DNA from: an uncultured Collinsella sp.
GTDB taxonomy: Bacteria; Actinomycetota; Coriobacteriia; Coriobacteriales; Coriobacteriaceae
Direction: 5' to 3'
Assembly: GCA_900766165.1 (NCBI GenBank)
Contig: CAAFUK010000073.1
Location: forward strand, 1 to 23,196
DNA length: 23,196 nt
Part shown: positions 1 to 5,635 of the stretch, piece after piece
How positions within the stretch are numbered: position 1 is the first letter of the stretch
Layout of the letters: each line of letters starts with the position of its first letter
Made by a program: the position numbers and the translations under genes
Notes under the pieces: model-generated
The model's input: the letters and a program-made list of their open reading frames with translations, nothing else
The model's database searches: none
What the model was told of the DNA's origin: nothing

Positions 1-300
1 GAAGTAAGTGTCCATCCTCGCAGTATCCGGTTCTCAAGGTGCACGCCCCGCGGCTGATCCGGTCCGACCGGGCCGCGCGGCAAGGAGATATATTGCCAGA
101 CCGCGAAGCGATGTGGGACGTCAATTCCACTCTTCACAAGTCCTACACAACATATCGCTTCCTATATAAGTAATAGAAAGGCTGATGCAGAAATACCGCA
201 CGTATCAGATGATGACCCTTCGATTAAGAGATATATAAAGATCGGTCACCTGTAAGTGTCTATCTACCCGCGCTTTTGCTATATAAACCAGCGCTCTAGA
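1..300 (-). promoter_or_regulatory. Probable rRNA operon leader region (non-coding)
   Basis: No gene is visible here. Read on the minus strand, the left edge carries GCACCTTGAGAACCGG (about 28-43), which resembles the conserved CACCTTGAAAACT-type box of rRNA leaders and spacers in Gram-positive bacteria. It follows a very GC-rich stretch (45-80) and a long hairpin (arms about 105-119 and 140-161). No 16S gene lies upstream on the same strand, so this looks like a leader whose rRNA gene would begin just left of base 1. AT-rich segments at 160-300 could hold promoters, but no convincing -35/-10 pair was found. The resemblance is from memory of the motif and the rRNA gene itself is not in the window. 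Confidence 0.4.
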
Positions 301-337
301 TAAAAAGAGGGAGTGCCGCGCACAGTGCGACACTCCC
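301..337 (-). terminator. Rho-independent terminator of infC-rpmI-rplT
   Basis: On the minus strand a GGGAGTG/CACTCCC stem (309-315 with 331-337), extended by an inner CGCA/TGCG stem, is followed by TCTTTTTA. It sits 22 bp past the rplT stop codon and closes the operon. Confidence 0.85.
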
Positions 338-358
338 CTAGCGATTCAACAGAATCTA

Positions 359-718
359 TTAGGCCTCGAGAGCCTTCTTGGCAATGGCAGCCAGCTCGTT
401 GAAGGACTCGATGTCCTCGTAAGCCATCTGAGCCAGGACCTTACGGTCAAGCTCGATGCCGGCAACCTTCAGGCCGTGCATGAACTGAGAGTAAGAGATG
501 TCGTTCAGGCGAGCAGCAGCGTTGATACGGGTGATCCAGAGAGAGCGGATCTCGCGCTTCTTGTTGCGGCGATCACGATACTGATACTGCAGGGAGTGCT
601 GGACCTGCTCTTTAGCATGCTTGTAAGTACGCGAAGCGGCACCGTAGTAACCCTTCGCACGGTGCATAACGGTACGGCGCTTCTTCTTGGCGGCAACAGC
701 GCGCTTAATACGTGCCAT
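359..718 (-). CDS. rplT: 50S ribosomal protein L20
   Basis: A 119-residue protein, the usual length for L20. It begins MARIKRAV, followed by a lysine/arginine-rich helix (KKKRR) and the family motif RAKGYYGAASRTYKHA. The C-terminal globular part contains SYSQFMHGLKVAGIELDRKVLAQMA. L20 binds 23S rRNA early in assembly of the large subunit; in bacteria it commonly also represses its own operon by binding the mRNA. It is the last gene of infC-rpmI-rplT, 46 bp after rpmI and directly before a strong terminator. A weak AGGAG lies 10 bases before the ATG. Identification is by clear sequence similarity to the family. Confidence 0.97.
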   Translation of the reverse strand: MARIKRAVAAKKKRRTVMHRAKGYYGAASRTYKHAKEQVQHSLQYQYRDRRNKKREIRSLWITRINAAARLNDISYSQFMHGLKVAGIELDRKVLAQMAYEDIESFNELAAIAKKALEA

Positions 719-764
719 GTTCTATCAACTCCTAGACGGTAAAACGAAAAACGGGAACGCGAAC

Positions 765-956
765 TTAGGCGAGACGCGACTTGATGACCTTGCGGTCGGC
801 AGCGGCGATCTCGGTCTCCTGACGGAAGCCACGCTTACGCTTGGTGGACTTCTTGCTCAGGATGTGGCTCTTGAAAGCCTTGGCGCGCATAAGCTTGCCG
901 GTACCAGTCTTGCGGAAACGCTTCTTGGTGCCGCTGTGGGACTTCATCTTAGGCAT
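765..956 (-). CDS. rpmI: 50S ribosomal protein L35
   Basis: A 63-residue, strongly basic protein beginning MPKMKSHSGTKKRF, the hallmark N-terminus of L35, with the expected central HILSKKSTKRKR segment. It is a small protein of the large ribosomal subunit. GGAG lies six bases before the ATG. It stands between infC (32 bp upstream) and rplT (46 bp downstream), the order found in most bacteria, so all three are presumably one transcript controlled from the infC leader. Confidence 0.97.
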   Translation of the reverse strand: MPKMKSHSGTKKRFRKTGTGKLMRAKAFKSHILSKKSTKRKRGFRQETEIAAADRKVIKSRLA

Positions 957-988
957 GAAATACTCCTTAATCGGTTACAGAACACTAG

Positions 989-1543
989 TTACTTGGTATC
1001 GCTTGCCGCTTTATCCTCATCGAAGGCGCCCTTAATCGGGGCGAGCAGCATAAGCATGTTACGGCCTTCCATTTTAGGCTTGGACTCGACCGTAGCGTAA
1101 GGCTTGAGATCCTCGGCGAGACGCTCGAGAACGTTAAGACCCTGCTCCGGGTGAGCCATCTCACGGCCGCGGAACATGATGGTGATCTTAACGCGTGCGC
1201 CCTTTTTGAGGAAACGCAGAACGTGGCCCTTCTTGGTCTCGTAATCGCCAACGTCAATCTTGGGTCGGAACTTCATTTCCTTGACCTCGACCTTGGACTG
1301 GTTCTTACGAGCGGCCTTGGCCTTCATGGCCTGCTGGTACTTGAACTTACCGTAGTCCATGACCTTGCAGACCGGCGGCTCCGCGTTGGGAGCGATCTCG
1401 ACCAGGTCGAGACCCTGATCGTCAGCGACGCGCTGGGCATCGCGGATGGCGAACAGGCCGAGCTGAGAGCCATCGACGCCAATCAAACGGCACGAAGATG
1501 CGGTGATCTCGTCGTTGATGCGGGTGTCATCAGACTTAGCTAT
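989..1543 (-). CDS. infC: Translation initiation factor IF-3 (apparent AUA start)
   Basis: IF-3 binds the 30S subunit, blocks premature 50S joining and rejects initiation at non-canonical codons. The N-domain opens with DDTRINDEITASSCRLIGVDGSQLG, and the C-domain carries VKEMKFRPKIDVGDYETK and KVTIMFRGREM-like segments (here VKITIMFRGREMAHPEQG), as in the family. An in-frame ATG exists at 1558 but has no Shine-Dalgarno sequence before it. A perfect GGAGG (1552-1556) lies eight bases before ATA at 1543-1541, giving a 184-residue protein starting (M)AKSDDTRIN. Because IF-3 discriminates against AUU, AUC and AUA, such a start is a known basis of autoregulation in other bacteria. The AUA start is inferred from the ribosome site; the alternative ATG start would add five residues. 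Confidence 0.93.
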   Translation of the reverse strand: MAKSDDTRINDEITASSCRLIGVDGSQLGLFAIRDAQRVADDQGLDLVEIAPNAEPPVCKVMDYGKFKYQQAMKAKAARKNQSKVEVKEMKFRPKIDVGDYETKKGHVLRFLKKGARVKITIMFRGREMAHPEQGLNVLERLAEDLKPYATVESKPKMEGRNMLMLLAPIKGAFDEDKAASDTK

Positions 1544-1551
1544 TTTCCCTA

Positions 1552-1556
1552 CCTCC
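1552..1556 (-). promoter_or_regulatory. Ribosome binding site that selects the infC AUA start
   Basis: GGAGG on the minus strand, spaced eight bases from ATA (1543-1541). It overlaps the upstream ATG codon (1558-1556), which therefore cannot use it. This placement argues for the rare AUA start. Confidence 0.7.
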
Positions 1557-1560
1557 ATTC

Positions 1561-1725
1561 ATAAAAAAATAACCCGGCGCTTCTCAGCAACCAGGTCGTA
1601 CACATAGACTTCCTCGATTTGAGGAAGGTAATCTAAGTTGTATGACCAGTCAGCTGCTCATTGGCGCCAAAAGGTGGGAACCCTCGGGTTCCTCTTTAGG
1701 GCATTGCGGGAACAACGCCTTGTGG
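1561..1725 (-). ncRNA. infC operon leader, L20-leader-like attenuator
   Basis: Upstream of infC, the minus-strand RNA can form a long-range stem: GGCGC (about 1663-1668) with GCGCC (1576-1580), plus GCAGC/GCTG and GGTC/GACC pairs nested inside it. A perfect 7-bp hairpin (arms 1609-1615 and 1621-1627) sits in the middle. The closing stem is followed by GGGTTATTTTTTTAT (about 1561-1574), a terminator-like U-run just before infC. Leaders with such a closing terminator regulate infC-rpmI-rplT by L20 binding in Firmicutes (Rfam L20_leader). The pairing is seen directly; family membership was not tested. Confidence 0.6.
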
Positions 1726-1731
1726 ATAATA
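1726..1731 (-). promoter_or_regulatory. Candidate -10 of the infC operon promoter
   Basis: On the minus strand TGTTATTAT gives an extended -10 (TG-N-TATTAT) about 180 bases before infC and just outside the folded leader. No good -35 is visible at 17 bases, as expected for an extended -10 but leaving the call weak. Confidence 0.35.
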
Positions 1732-1763
1732 ACACGTACAGCGCGTTATCACATTACGTACAC

Positions 1764-1786
1764 GAAAAAGGGGCCTTGACCCCCTT
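1764..1786 (-). terminator. Duplicate Rho-independent terminator (copy A)
   Basis: Minus-strand AAGGGGGTCAAGGCCCCTTTTTCG: a G/C stem followed by five T. It duplicates the tRNA-Leu terminator and lies between the tRNA and the infC promoter, so it would insulate infC from tRNA transcription. Confidence 0.75.
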
Positions 1787-1805
1787 GAACGCTCACTTGC
1801 ATGTA

Positions 1806-1828
1806 TGGTGCCCGAGGCGAGACTCGAA
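1806..1828 (-). pseudogene. tRNA-Leu 3'-end fragment
   Basis: Identical to the last 23 bases of the intact tRNA-Leu at 1990-2012 (3' half of the T arm, acceptor strand, discriminator A and CCA). The rest of the tRNA is missing, so it cannot fold as a tRNA. It is the end of the 68-bp direct repeat. Confidence 0.85.
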
Positions 1829-1943
1829 GGGCCTTCGCTTCGCGAAGCCCCGGGCTTCGGGCGCGTGGCGCCCTCGCCACGCTCCGCTACAAACAGGCCA
1901 CAGGCCTGTTTGCTTAACGCTTCGCGCGCTCACGCGAGTTCGG
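1829..1943. repeat. Palindrome-rich insert between tRNA-Leu repeats
   Basis: A 115-bp segment bounded by the two direct repeats and holding several separate inverted repeats: CTTCGC-TTC-GCGAAG (1833-1847), GCGTGGCG-CCCT-CGCCACGC (1863-1882) and AAACAGGCC-ACA-GGCCTGTTT (1891-1911), then a GCGCGCTCACGCGAG run. It has no coding potential that I would believe. Its form suits a small non-autonomous dispersed repeat, but copies elsewhere cannot be seen from this window. Confidence 0.6.
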
Positions 1944-1946
1944 CAC

Positions 1947-1970
1947 GAAAAAGGGGGCCGCAACCCCCTT
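1947..1970 (-). terminator. Rho-independent terminator of tRNA-Leu
   Basis: Minus-strand AAGGGGG-TTGCGG-CCCCCTTTTTCG, about 20 bases after the tRNA CCA end. The stem is perfect and followed by a T-run. Confidence 0.85.
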
Positions 1971-1989
1971 GAACGCTCACTTGCATGTA

Positions 1990-2076
1990 TGGTGCCCGAG
2001 GCGAGACTCGAACTCGCACGTTGTTGCCAACGGTGGATTTTGAGTCCACTGCGTCTGCCAATTCCGCCACTCGGGC
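1990..2076 (-). tRNA. tRNA-Leu (anticodon CAA)
   Basis: An 87-nt tRNA with a 7-bp acceptor stem (GCCCGAG with CTCGGGC), D arm TGGCGGAATTGGCAGACGC, anticodon stem GTGGA/TCCAC around loop CTCAAAA (anticodon CAA, reading UUG), a long class II variable arm (CGTTGGCAACAACG) and T arm GCGAGTTCGAGTCTCGC. CCA is encoded. The long variable arm and anticodon both identify leucine. It starts 39 bp after the stop of the upstream minus-strand gene and has its own terminator. A 23-base copy of its 3' end lies 184 bp further downstream. Confidence 0.97.
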
Positions 2077-2115
2077 ACGTAATGCGTGAGTTAGTTTATC
2101 ACAGCTTTCTACCGA

Positions 2116-3549
2116 TTAGTCCGAAAATGGAACTTCGAGCATTTCGATGAGTTCGACCGTACGGAGCATCTCACGCTGACGGCATCCGCGACCGTCGACC
2201 GAAGCCTCACCCATCTGGTTATCGTAAGGGTCCTCGCGCATGCCGTCGAAAGAGGGGTCAAACTCTGCCTGGAATCGATTGTTGGCCACCATACGCCACG
2301 GGTCGAGATTGCCAAAGTAGTGACGGCGGCGCCACTCCTCCCCCATCCTGCGAGCAGAAGATCCAAATGACACGTCGGCGTTGAGCCAACCGGTCTGCGG
2401 CGTATAGAACTCTGCCCAGTCGTGCGACCCCACCGAATCGGGCGCAACGTACAGGCCGCTCTGCCAACGGGCAGGCACGCTCGCGATACGGCACATGGTG
2501 ATAAACGTGAGCGCCATAACGCCGCAATCGCCGCGGAGCGAATGCGCGCAGTCATCGGCAATAGATCCCAAAAGCAAGTACGGCGGCTGATAGCGATAGT
2601 CGATATGCTGCGTCAGGTAATCATAGATAGCACGGGCGCGATCGAGCGGATCCTCGAGTCCGTCAACAACACCGGCCGTCAGCTGCTGCAGATACGGTGT
2701 GAATGCAATGTGCGGACGGTCCTCGGAAATATCCTCGGGCAGAGGCGCGTCCATACGCGGATGAACCGGAAGTGTGCCACCGTAGACATCACAATAAGCA
2801 GCATCGATGTGATAACGATAGGTCACCGAGAATGAGCGTTCACTCGAAGAAGACCACGAGGCGGTACGTGCCGAAGCGTTCGCGGGAGCAACAGCACCCT
2901 CCGGCGTCATGTCGAGAATCTCGACCCGAGACTGCTGACGGCAGGCAGCCGCGACGGGAAGCCAAGCGCAAACGGTCTCCCCCTCCAGAGCGCCGGGGAC
3001 AGACACGGACGCTTTAAGCGTAATGACGCGAGCCAATCCGTTTTGCGACTCCATCTCCTTGAGCATCTCGTTGCGCAGTGCAATTCCGTCCGTAGGATCG
3101 GGCCGCATGCCGGGGACCTCATTGGGATATACGCGAAGCGAATCGAGGAAGTTGTCGAGAACGAACAGCTCGCCATCGATAAAGCGCCAGTCAATACGCT
3201 TACGGTCAATCAGATCGTCAAACTGCTCCTTGGTAAACCCAGGCCACTCCTCGCGAATCATCGCAATAGCTCGATCGCGCGACACCGAAAAATGAAGCGG
3301 CGTCTCAAGCATGCGATACCGCTCGGCACGAACGCAGGCAGCAAGCGAGGGATCGGGATTTTGGGCAAGTAGGCGGTCGCAAGCCTCAATAGCCTGCGAA
3401 AGATACCCCGCGTCCTTTAAACGCAGGATCTCGGGTGGCAAGCCAATATCTAGAAAACGGAAGTCATCATTGCAAACATCAACAGAGCAACCAACCGGCC
3501 CCTCGTCAATAACCTTCCCATCCGAAGGCAACACATTAATAACAGCCAT
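2116..3549 (-). CDS. Transglutaminase-like domain protein, function unknown
   Basis: A protein of about 477 residues. The C-terminal third has a transglutaminase-like (papain-fold) core: RGDCGVMALTF with candidate nucleophile Cys342, SHDWAEFY with His376 and GWLNADVSFG with Asp392, giving a full Cys-His-Asp triad. The preceding segment (DPLDRARAIYDYLTQHIDY) is the helix typical of this family, and a beta-rich region (about 175-265) precedes it. The N-terminal 150 residues contain a helical stretch (EILRLKDAGYLSQAIEACDRLLAQNPD) that looks TPR-like. There is no signal peptide or membrane segment, so it is likely cytosolic. The start at 3549 has GGAG six bases upstream; longer starts at 3624 (ATG) and 3627 (TTG) have none. 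It stands alone between fba and tRNA-Leu. Members of this fold include proteases and cross-linking enzymes; the substrate cannot be told. Confidence 0.8.
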   Translation of the reverse strand: MAVINVLPSDGKVIDEGPVGCSVDVCNDDFRFLDIGLPPEILRLKDAGYLSQAIEACDRLLAQNPDPSLAACVRAERYRMLETPLHFSVSRDRAIAMIREEWPGFTKEQFDDLIDRKRIDWRFIDGELFVLDNFLDSLRVYPNEVPGMRPDPTDGIALRNEMLKEMESQNGLARVITLKASVSVPGALEGETVCAWLPVAAACRQQSRVEILDMTPEGAVAPANASARTASWSSSSERSFSVTYRYHIDAAYCDVYGGTLPVHPRMDAPLPEDISEDRPHIAFTPYLQQLTAGVVDGLEDPLDRARAIYDYLTQHIDYRYQPPYLLLGSIADDCAHSLRGDCGVMALTFITMCRIASVPARWQSGLYVAPDSVGSHDWAEFYTPQTGWLNADVSFGSSARRMGEEWRRRHYFGNLDPWRMVANNRFQAEFDPSFDGMREDPYDNQMGEASVDGRGCRQREMLRTVELIEMLEVPFSD

Positions 3550-3679
3550 ACCAAACTCCAAGTCATTAGAACTCTCGAAGCCCATTGTAGCTAGATAAAT
3601 AGAAAGCCCCAACAAAGGAGCCATCAACGCCGCTGAACGGTAGCAAAAATGAATTCAGCCTCGTAACCCTGCAGCGAGT

Positions 3680-3779
3680 TAACAAAGGAGGCCCCGTTCG
3701 CCCGGAGCTTTTCCCATTGCGCGACTTCTGGCAAAGCCAGGTGAGCGCAAGGGAAAAGCGTAGGGTGAACGGGGCCTCC
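3680..3779 (-). terminator. Long hairpin downstream of fba, possible terminator or repeat
   Basis: Arms at 3687-3703 and 3763-3779 pair over 17 bp with one wobble. Inside are GCTTTTCCC/GGGAAAAGC, TTGCGC/GCGCAA and CTGGC-AAA-GCCAG, so nearly the whole 93 bp folds on itself. On the minus strand it ends CTCCTTTGTTAACTC, a poor T-run. It lies 22 bp after the fba stop codon. It may end fba transcription, but its length is unusual for a simple terminator and suggests a dispersed palindromic element. Confidence 0.6.
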
Positions 3780-3801
3780 GACGGGAAAGTTAAACCGCTA
3801 C

Positions 3802-4668
3802 TTACGCCTTGTTGACGGAGCCAAACTCCTCCATGAGCTCCTTGGTGCGAGCAACGATGGCGTCGCGACCAGGCTTGAGGAGCTTGCGGGGGTCAAAGCC
3901 CTTGCCCTGCTGATCCTTGCCAGCCTCGATGTACTCGCGAACGCCCTTGGCGAAGACGAGCTGCAGGTCGGTGTTGACGTTGATCTTGGAGATGCCCAGG
4001 GAAATGGCCTTCTTGATCTGATCCTCGGGGATGCCGGTACCACCGTGCAGAACGAGGGGCAGGTCGCCGGTCTGAGCCTTGATCTCGCCCAGACGCTCGA
4101 AGGAAAGGCCAGCCCAGTCGGCGGGATACACGCCGTGGATGTTGCCGATGCCGCAGGCGAGGAAGTCGACGCCCAGGTCAGCAATCTGCTTGCACTCAGC
4201 AGGATCAGCGAGCTCGCCGCTGGAGGTCACGCCGTCCTCGGTGCCGCCGATGCCGCCGACCTCGGCCTCGATGGACATGCCCTTGGAGTGGGCAAGCTCA
4301 ACGAGCTCCTTGGTACGGTCGAGGTTAAGCTGGAAGGTCTCCTCGTGAGAGCCGTCATACATGATGGACGTGAAGCCGGCCTCGATGCACTTGAAGCAGT
4401 CCTCGTAAGAACCGTGATCGAGGTGAAGGGCGACGGGAACGGTAACGCCCGTGGCCTCGACGGCAGCCTTGACCATGTCGGCGCAGACCTTGAAACCGCC
4501 CATCCACTTAGCGGCACCAGCGGTGCACTGAAGGATCAGCGGAGACTTGGCCTCCTCGGCGGCCTGGAGAATAGCCAGGGTCCACTCGAGGTTGTTGGTG
4601 TTGAAGGCACCGAGACCGTACTTGCCGGCCTCGGCCTTCTTGAGCATGTCTGCTGCGTTGACGAGCAT
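3802..4668 (-). CDS. fba: Class II fructose-1,6-bisphosphate aldolase
   Basis: A 288-residue zinc-dependent aldolase that cleaves fructose-1,6-bisphosphate to dihydroxyacetone phosphate and glyceraldehyde-3-phosphate in glycolysis, and runs in reverse in gluconeogenesis. Visible family features are GAFNTNNLEW near the start, the metal-site segment VPVALHLDHGSYEDC, EAEVGGIGGTEDGV, the histidine in GIGNIHGVYP, VLHGGTGIPEDQI and the phosphate-binding KINVNTDLQ. The start at 4668 has GGAGG eight bases upstream; a longer frame to 4764 lacks both a ribosome site and family homology. A good -10 (minus-strand TAAAAT at 4709-4714) lies 41 bases before the start. The gene seems to be its own transcription unit, with the MBL-hydrolase terminator upstream. 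Confidence 0.96.
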   Translation of the reverse strand: MLVNAADMLKKAEAGKYGLGAFNTNNLEWTLAILQAAEEAKSPLILQCTAGAAKWMGGFKVCADMVKAAVEATGVTVPVALHLDHGSYEDCFKCIEAGFTSIMYDGSHEETFQLNLDRTKELVELAHSKGMSIEAEVGGIGGTEDGVTSSGELADPAECKQIADLGVDFLACGIGNIHGVYPADWAGLSFERLGEIKAQTGDLPLVLHGGTGIPEDQIKKAISLGISKINVNTDLQLVFAKGVREYIEAGKDQQGKGFDPRKLLKPGRDAIVARTKELMEEFGSVNKA

Positions 4669-4708
4669 AAAAGAAACCTCCTGTAAGGTTGCTCCGATAA
4701 CGCCTGAG

Positions 4709-4745
4709 ATTTTACCACGGCGCACCCGAGCATAAACGTTCGTTT
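4709..4745 (-). promoter_or_regulatory. Candidate fba promoter with overlapping palindrome
   Basis: Minus-strand TAAAAT (4709-4714) is a good -10. The position of a -35, 17 bases away (4732-4737, GTTTAT), is weak but is overlapped by the palindrome AAACG-AA-CGTTT (4734-4745). A symmetric site on a poor -35 could be an operator for an activator or repressor. The -10 is fairly clear; the operator role is a guess. Confidence 0.4.
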
Positions 4746-4810
4746 GTTCACGAATATCGTCCAAACAGACTTTTTTTGACCGTTTGCCCTACGGAATCGA
4801 CCCGTTGGGG

Positions 4811-4866
4811 AAAAATAGCTTGACGTTTGGACGCTTCTCGTGCTTCAGAAGCTGACGATAAAGCTA
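4811..4866 (-). terminator. Rho-independent terminator after the MBL hydrolase
   Basis: On the minus strand TAGCTT (4866-4861) pairs with AAGCTA (4821-4816), with an inner GCTTCT/AGAAGC stem, followed directly by TTTTTCCCC. It begins a few bases after the stop codon at 4870 and closes the recJ-rel-MBL run. Confidence 0.75.
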
Positions 4867-4869
4867 CAC

Positions 4870-5547
4870 CTACATGAAAGGGTTCTGCATGAGTTCGCGT
4901 GCCATGGTGGTCGAATCGCCATGGCCGGTTAGGCAAACGGTATCGGGCGGGAGAAGCCGGGCGAGCTTGGAGAGCGAGCACAGAATCGCCGTCTCGTCTC
5001 CTCCAGAAAGATCGGTACGACCGTGGCTGCCCGGGAAAAGCGTGTCGCCCACAAAGGCGATGTTCCCCTGCTCGGTCGCGGCGAACAGGACGATGCCGCC
5101 CGGCGTATGCCCCGGCGTCTCGATCACCTGCAGGCAGACGTCGCCCACCTCGATTGTATCGCCCTCGGCAAGCAAACGCGTCGGCTCACCCGGATCGGGT
5201 GTCTCGATACCCCACATGGCGCGCTGCTCCTCGATATTTGCGCGAGGTACCGTCACGTCCTTAGCGCACAACTCATATAGTGCGCTGTCGCCAACGACAG
5301 CTCGAACCCCGGCAATCCCGCCAACATGGTCGGCATGACCGTGCGTGCAGACAGAGCCGAGTACGCGCACCTCGGGATGCGCGGTGCGGATATGCTCCAC
5401 AAGACGCTCGCCCTCCCACGCCGGATCGACGATTAAGCACTCGTCATTCGAAATCACGGCGTAGCTGTTAGTCTGAATCGGGCCGTTGACGAGCGCCTCA
5501 ATCGAAGCCGCGCCTCGGGGTGTCAGGTCCAAAGTCATATCGTCCAT
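4870..5547 (-). CDS. MBL-fold metallo-hydrolase (glyoxalase II-like)
   Basis: A 225-residue metallo-beta-lactamase-fold protein. The metal-binding motif THGHADHVGG is at about 69-78, further ligands lie in ETPGHTPGG and FVGDTLFPGSHGRTDL, and the final histidine is in LTGHGDSTT. This set matches the small hydroxyacylglutathione-hydrolase-like group, which hydrolyses thioesters; in an organism likely lacking glutathione the true substrate is uncertain. ATG at 5547 has AGGAGG eight bases upstream; ATG at 5553 is too close to that site. It follows rel by 88 bp with a hairpin between, as does the MBL hydrolase after rel in many Gram-positive genomes. No signal peptide, so cytosolic. Confidence 0.9.
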   Translation of the reverse strand: MDDMTLDLTPRGAASIEALVNGPIQTNSYAVISNDECLIVDPAWEGERLVEHIRTAHPEVRVLGSVCTHGHADHVGGIAGVRAVVGDSALYELCAKDVTVPRANIEEQRAMWGIETPDPGEPTRLLAEGDTIEVGDVCLQVIETPGHTPGGIVLFAATEQGNIAFVGDTLFPGSHGRTDLSGGDETAILCSLSKLARLLPPDTVCLTGHGDSTTMARELMQNPFM

Positions 5548-5563
5548 GCGCATACCCTCCTTC

Positions 5564-5601
5564 TAAAATACGTTCGAGGCACCAAACGATGCCTCGAACG
5601 T
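5564..5601 (-). terminator. Hairpin between rel and the MBL hydrolase
   Basis: A perfect 12-bp inverted repeat (5570-5581 with 5590-5601, ACGTTCGAGGCA), with an 8-base loop. On the minus strand it is followed by TTTTAG, a short T-run that suggests partial termination, letting some transcripts continue into the MBL gene. Confidence 0.65.
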
Positions 5602-5635
5602 AACCAATATCTATGATGCTGAGAGGCTCTCGCAC

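Larger units (their letters stand above)
1761..1828 (-). repeat. Direct repeat copy A of the tRNA-Leu 3' end and terminator
   Basis: This 68-bp stretch is nearly identical to 1944-2012. Both contain a CACGAAAAAGGGG terminator hairpin, the spacer CCCTTGAACGCTCACTTGCA and the last 23 bases of tRNA-Leu with CCA. They differ only inside the terminator loop. Copy B is the functional tRNA end; copy A stops sharply at 1828. Confidence 0.9.

Noticed and set aside
1829..1943. A CRISPR or short tandem array in the repeat-rich stretch
   Set aside because: The hairpins differ from one another and there are no regularly spaced identical repeats.
1638..2150. A 170-codon plus-strand frame across the tRNA-Leu region
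   Set aside because: It runs antisense through tRNA-Leu, its duplicate and the palindromic insert. Its PEARLELA-type segment is the familiar false translation of an antisense tRNA 3' end.
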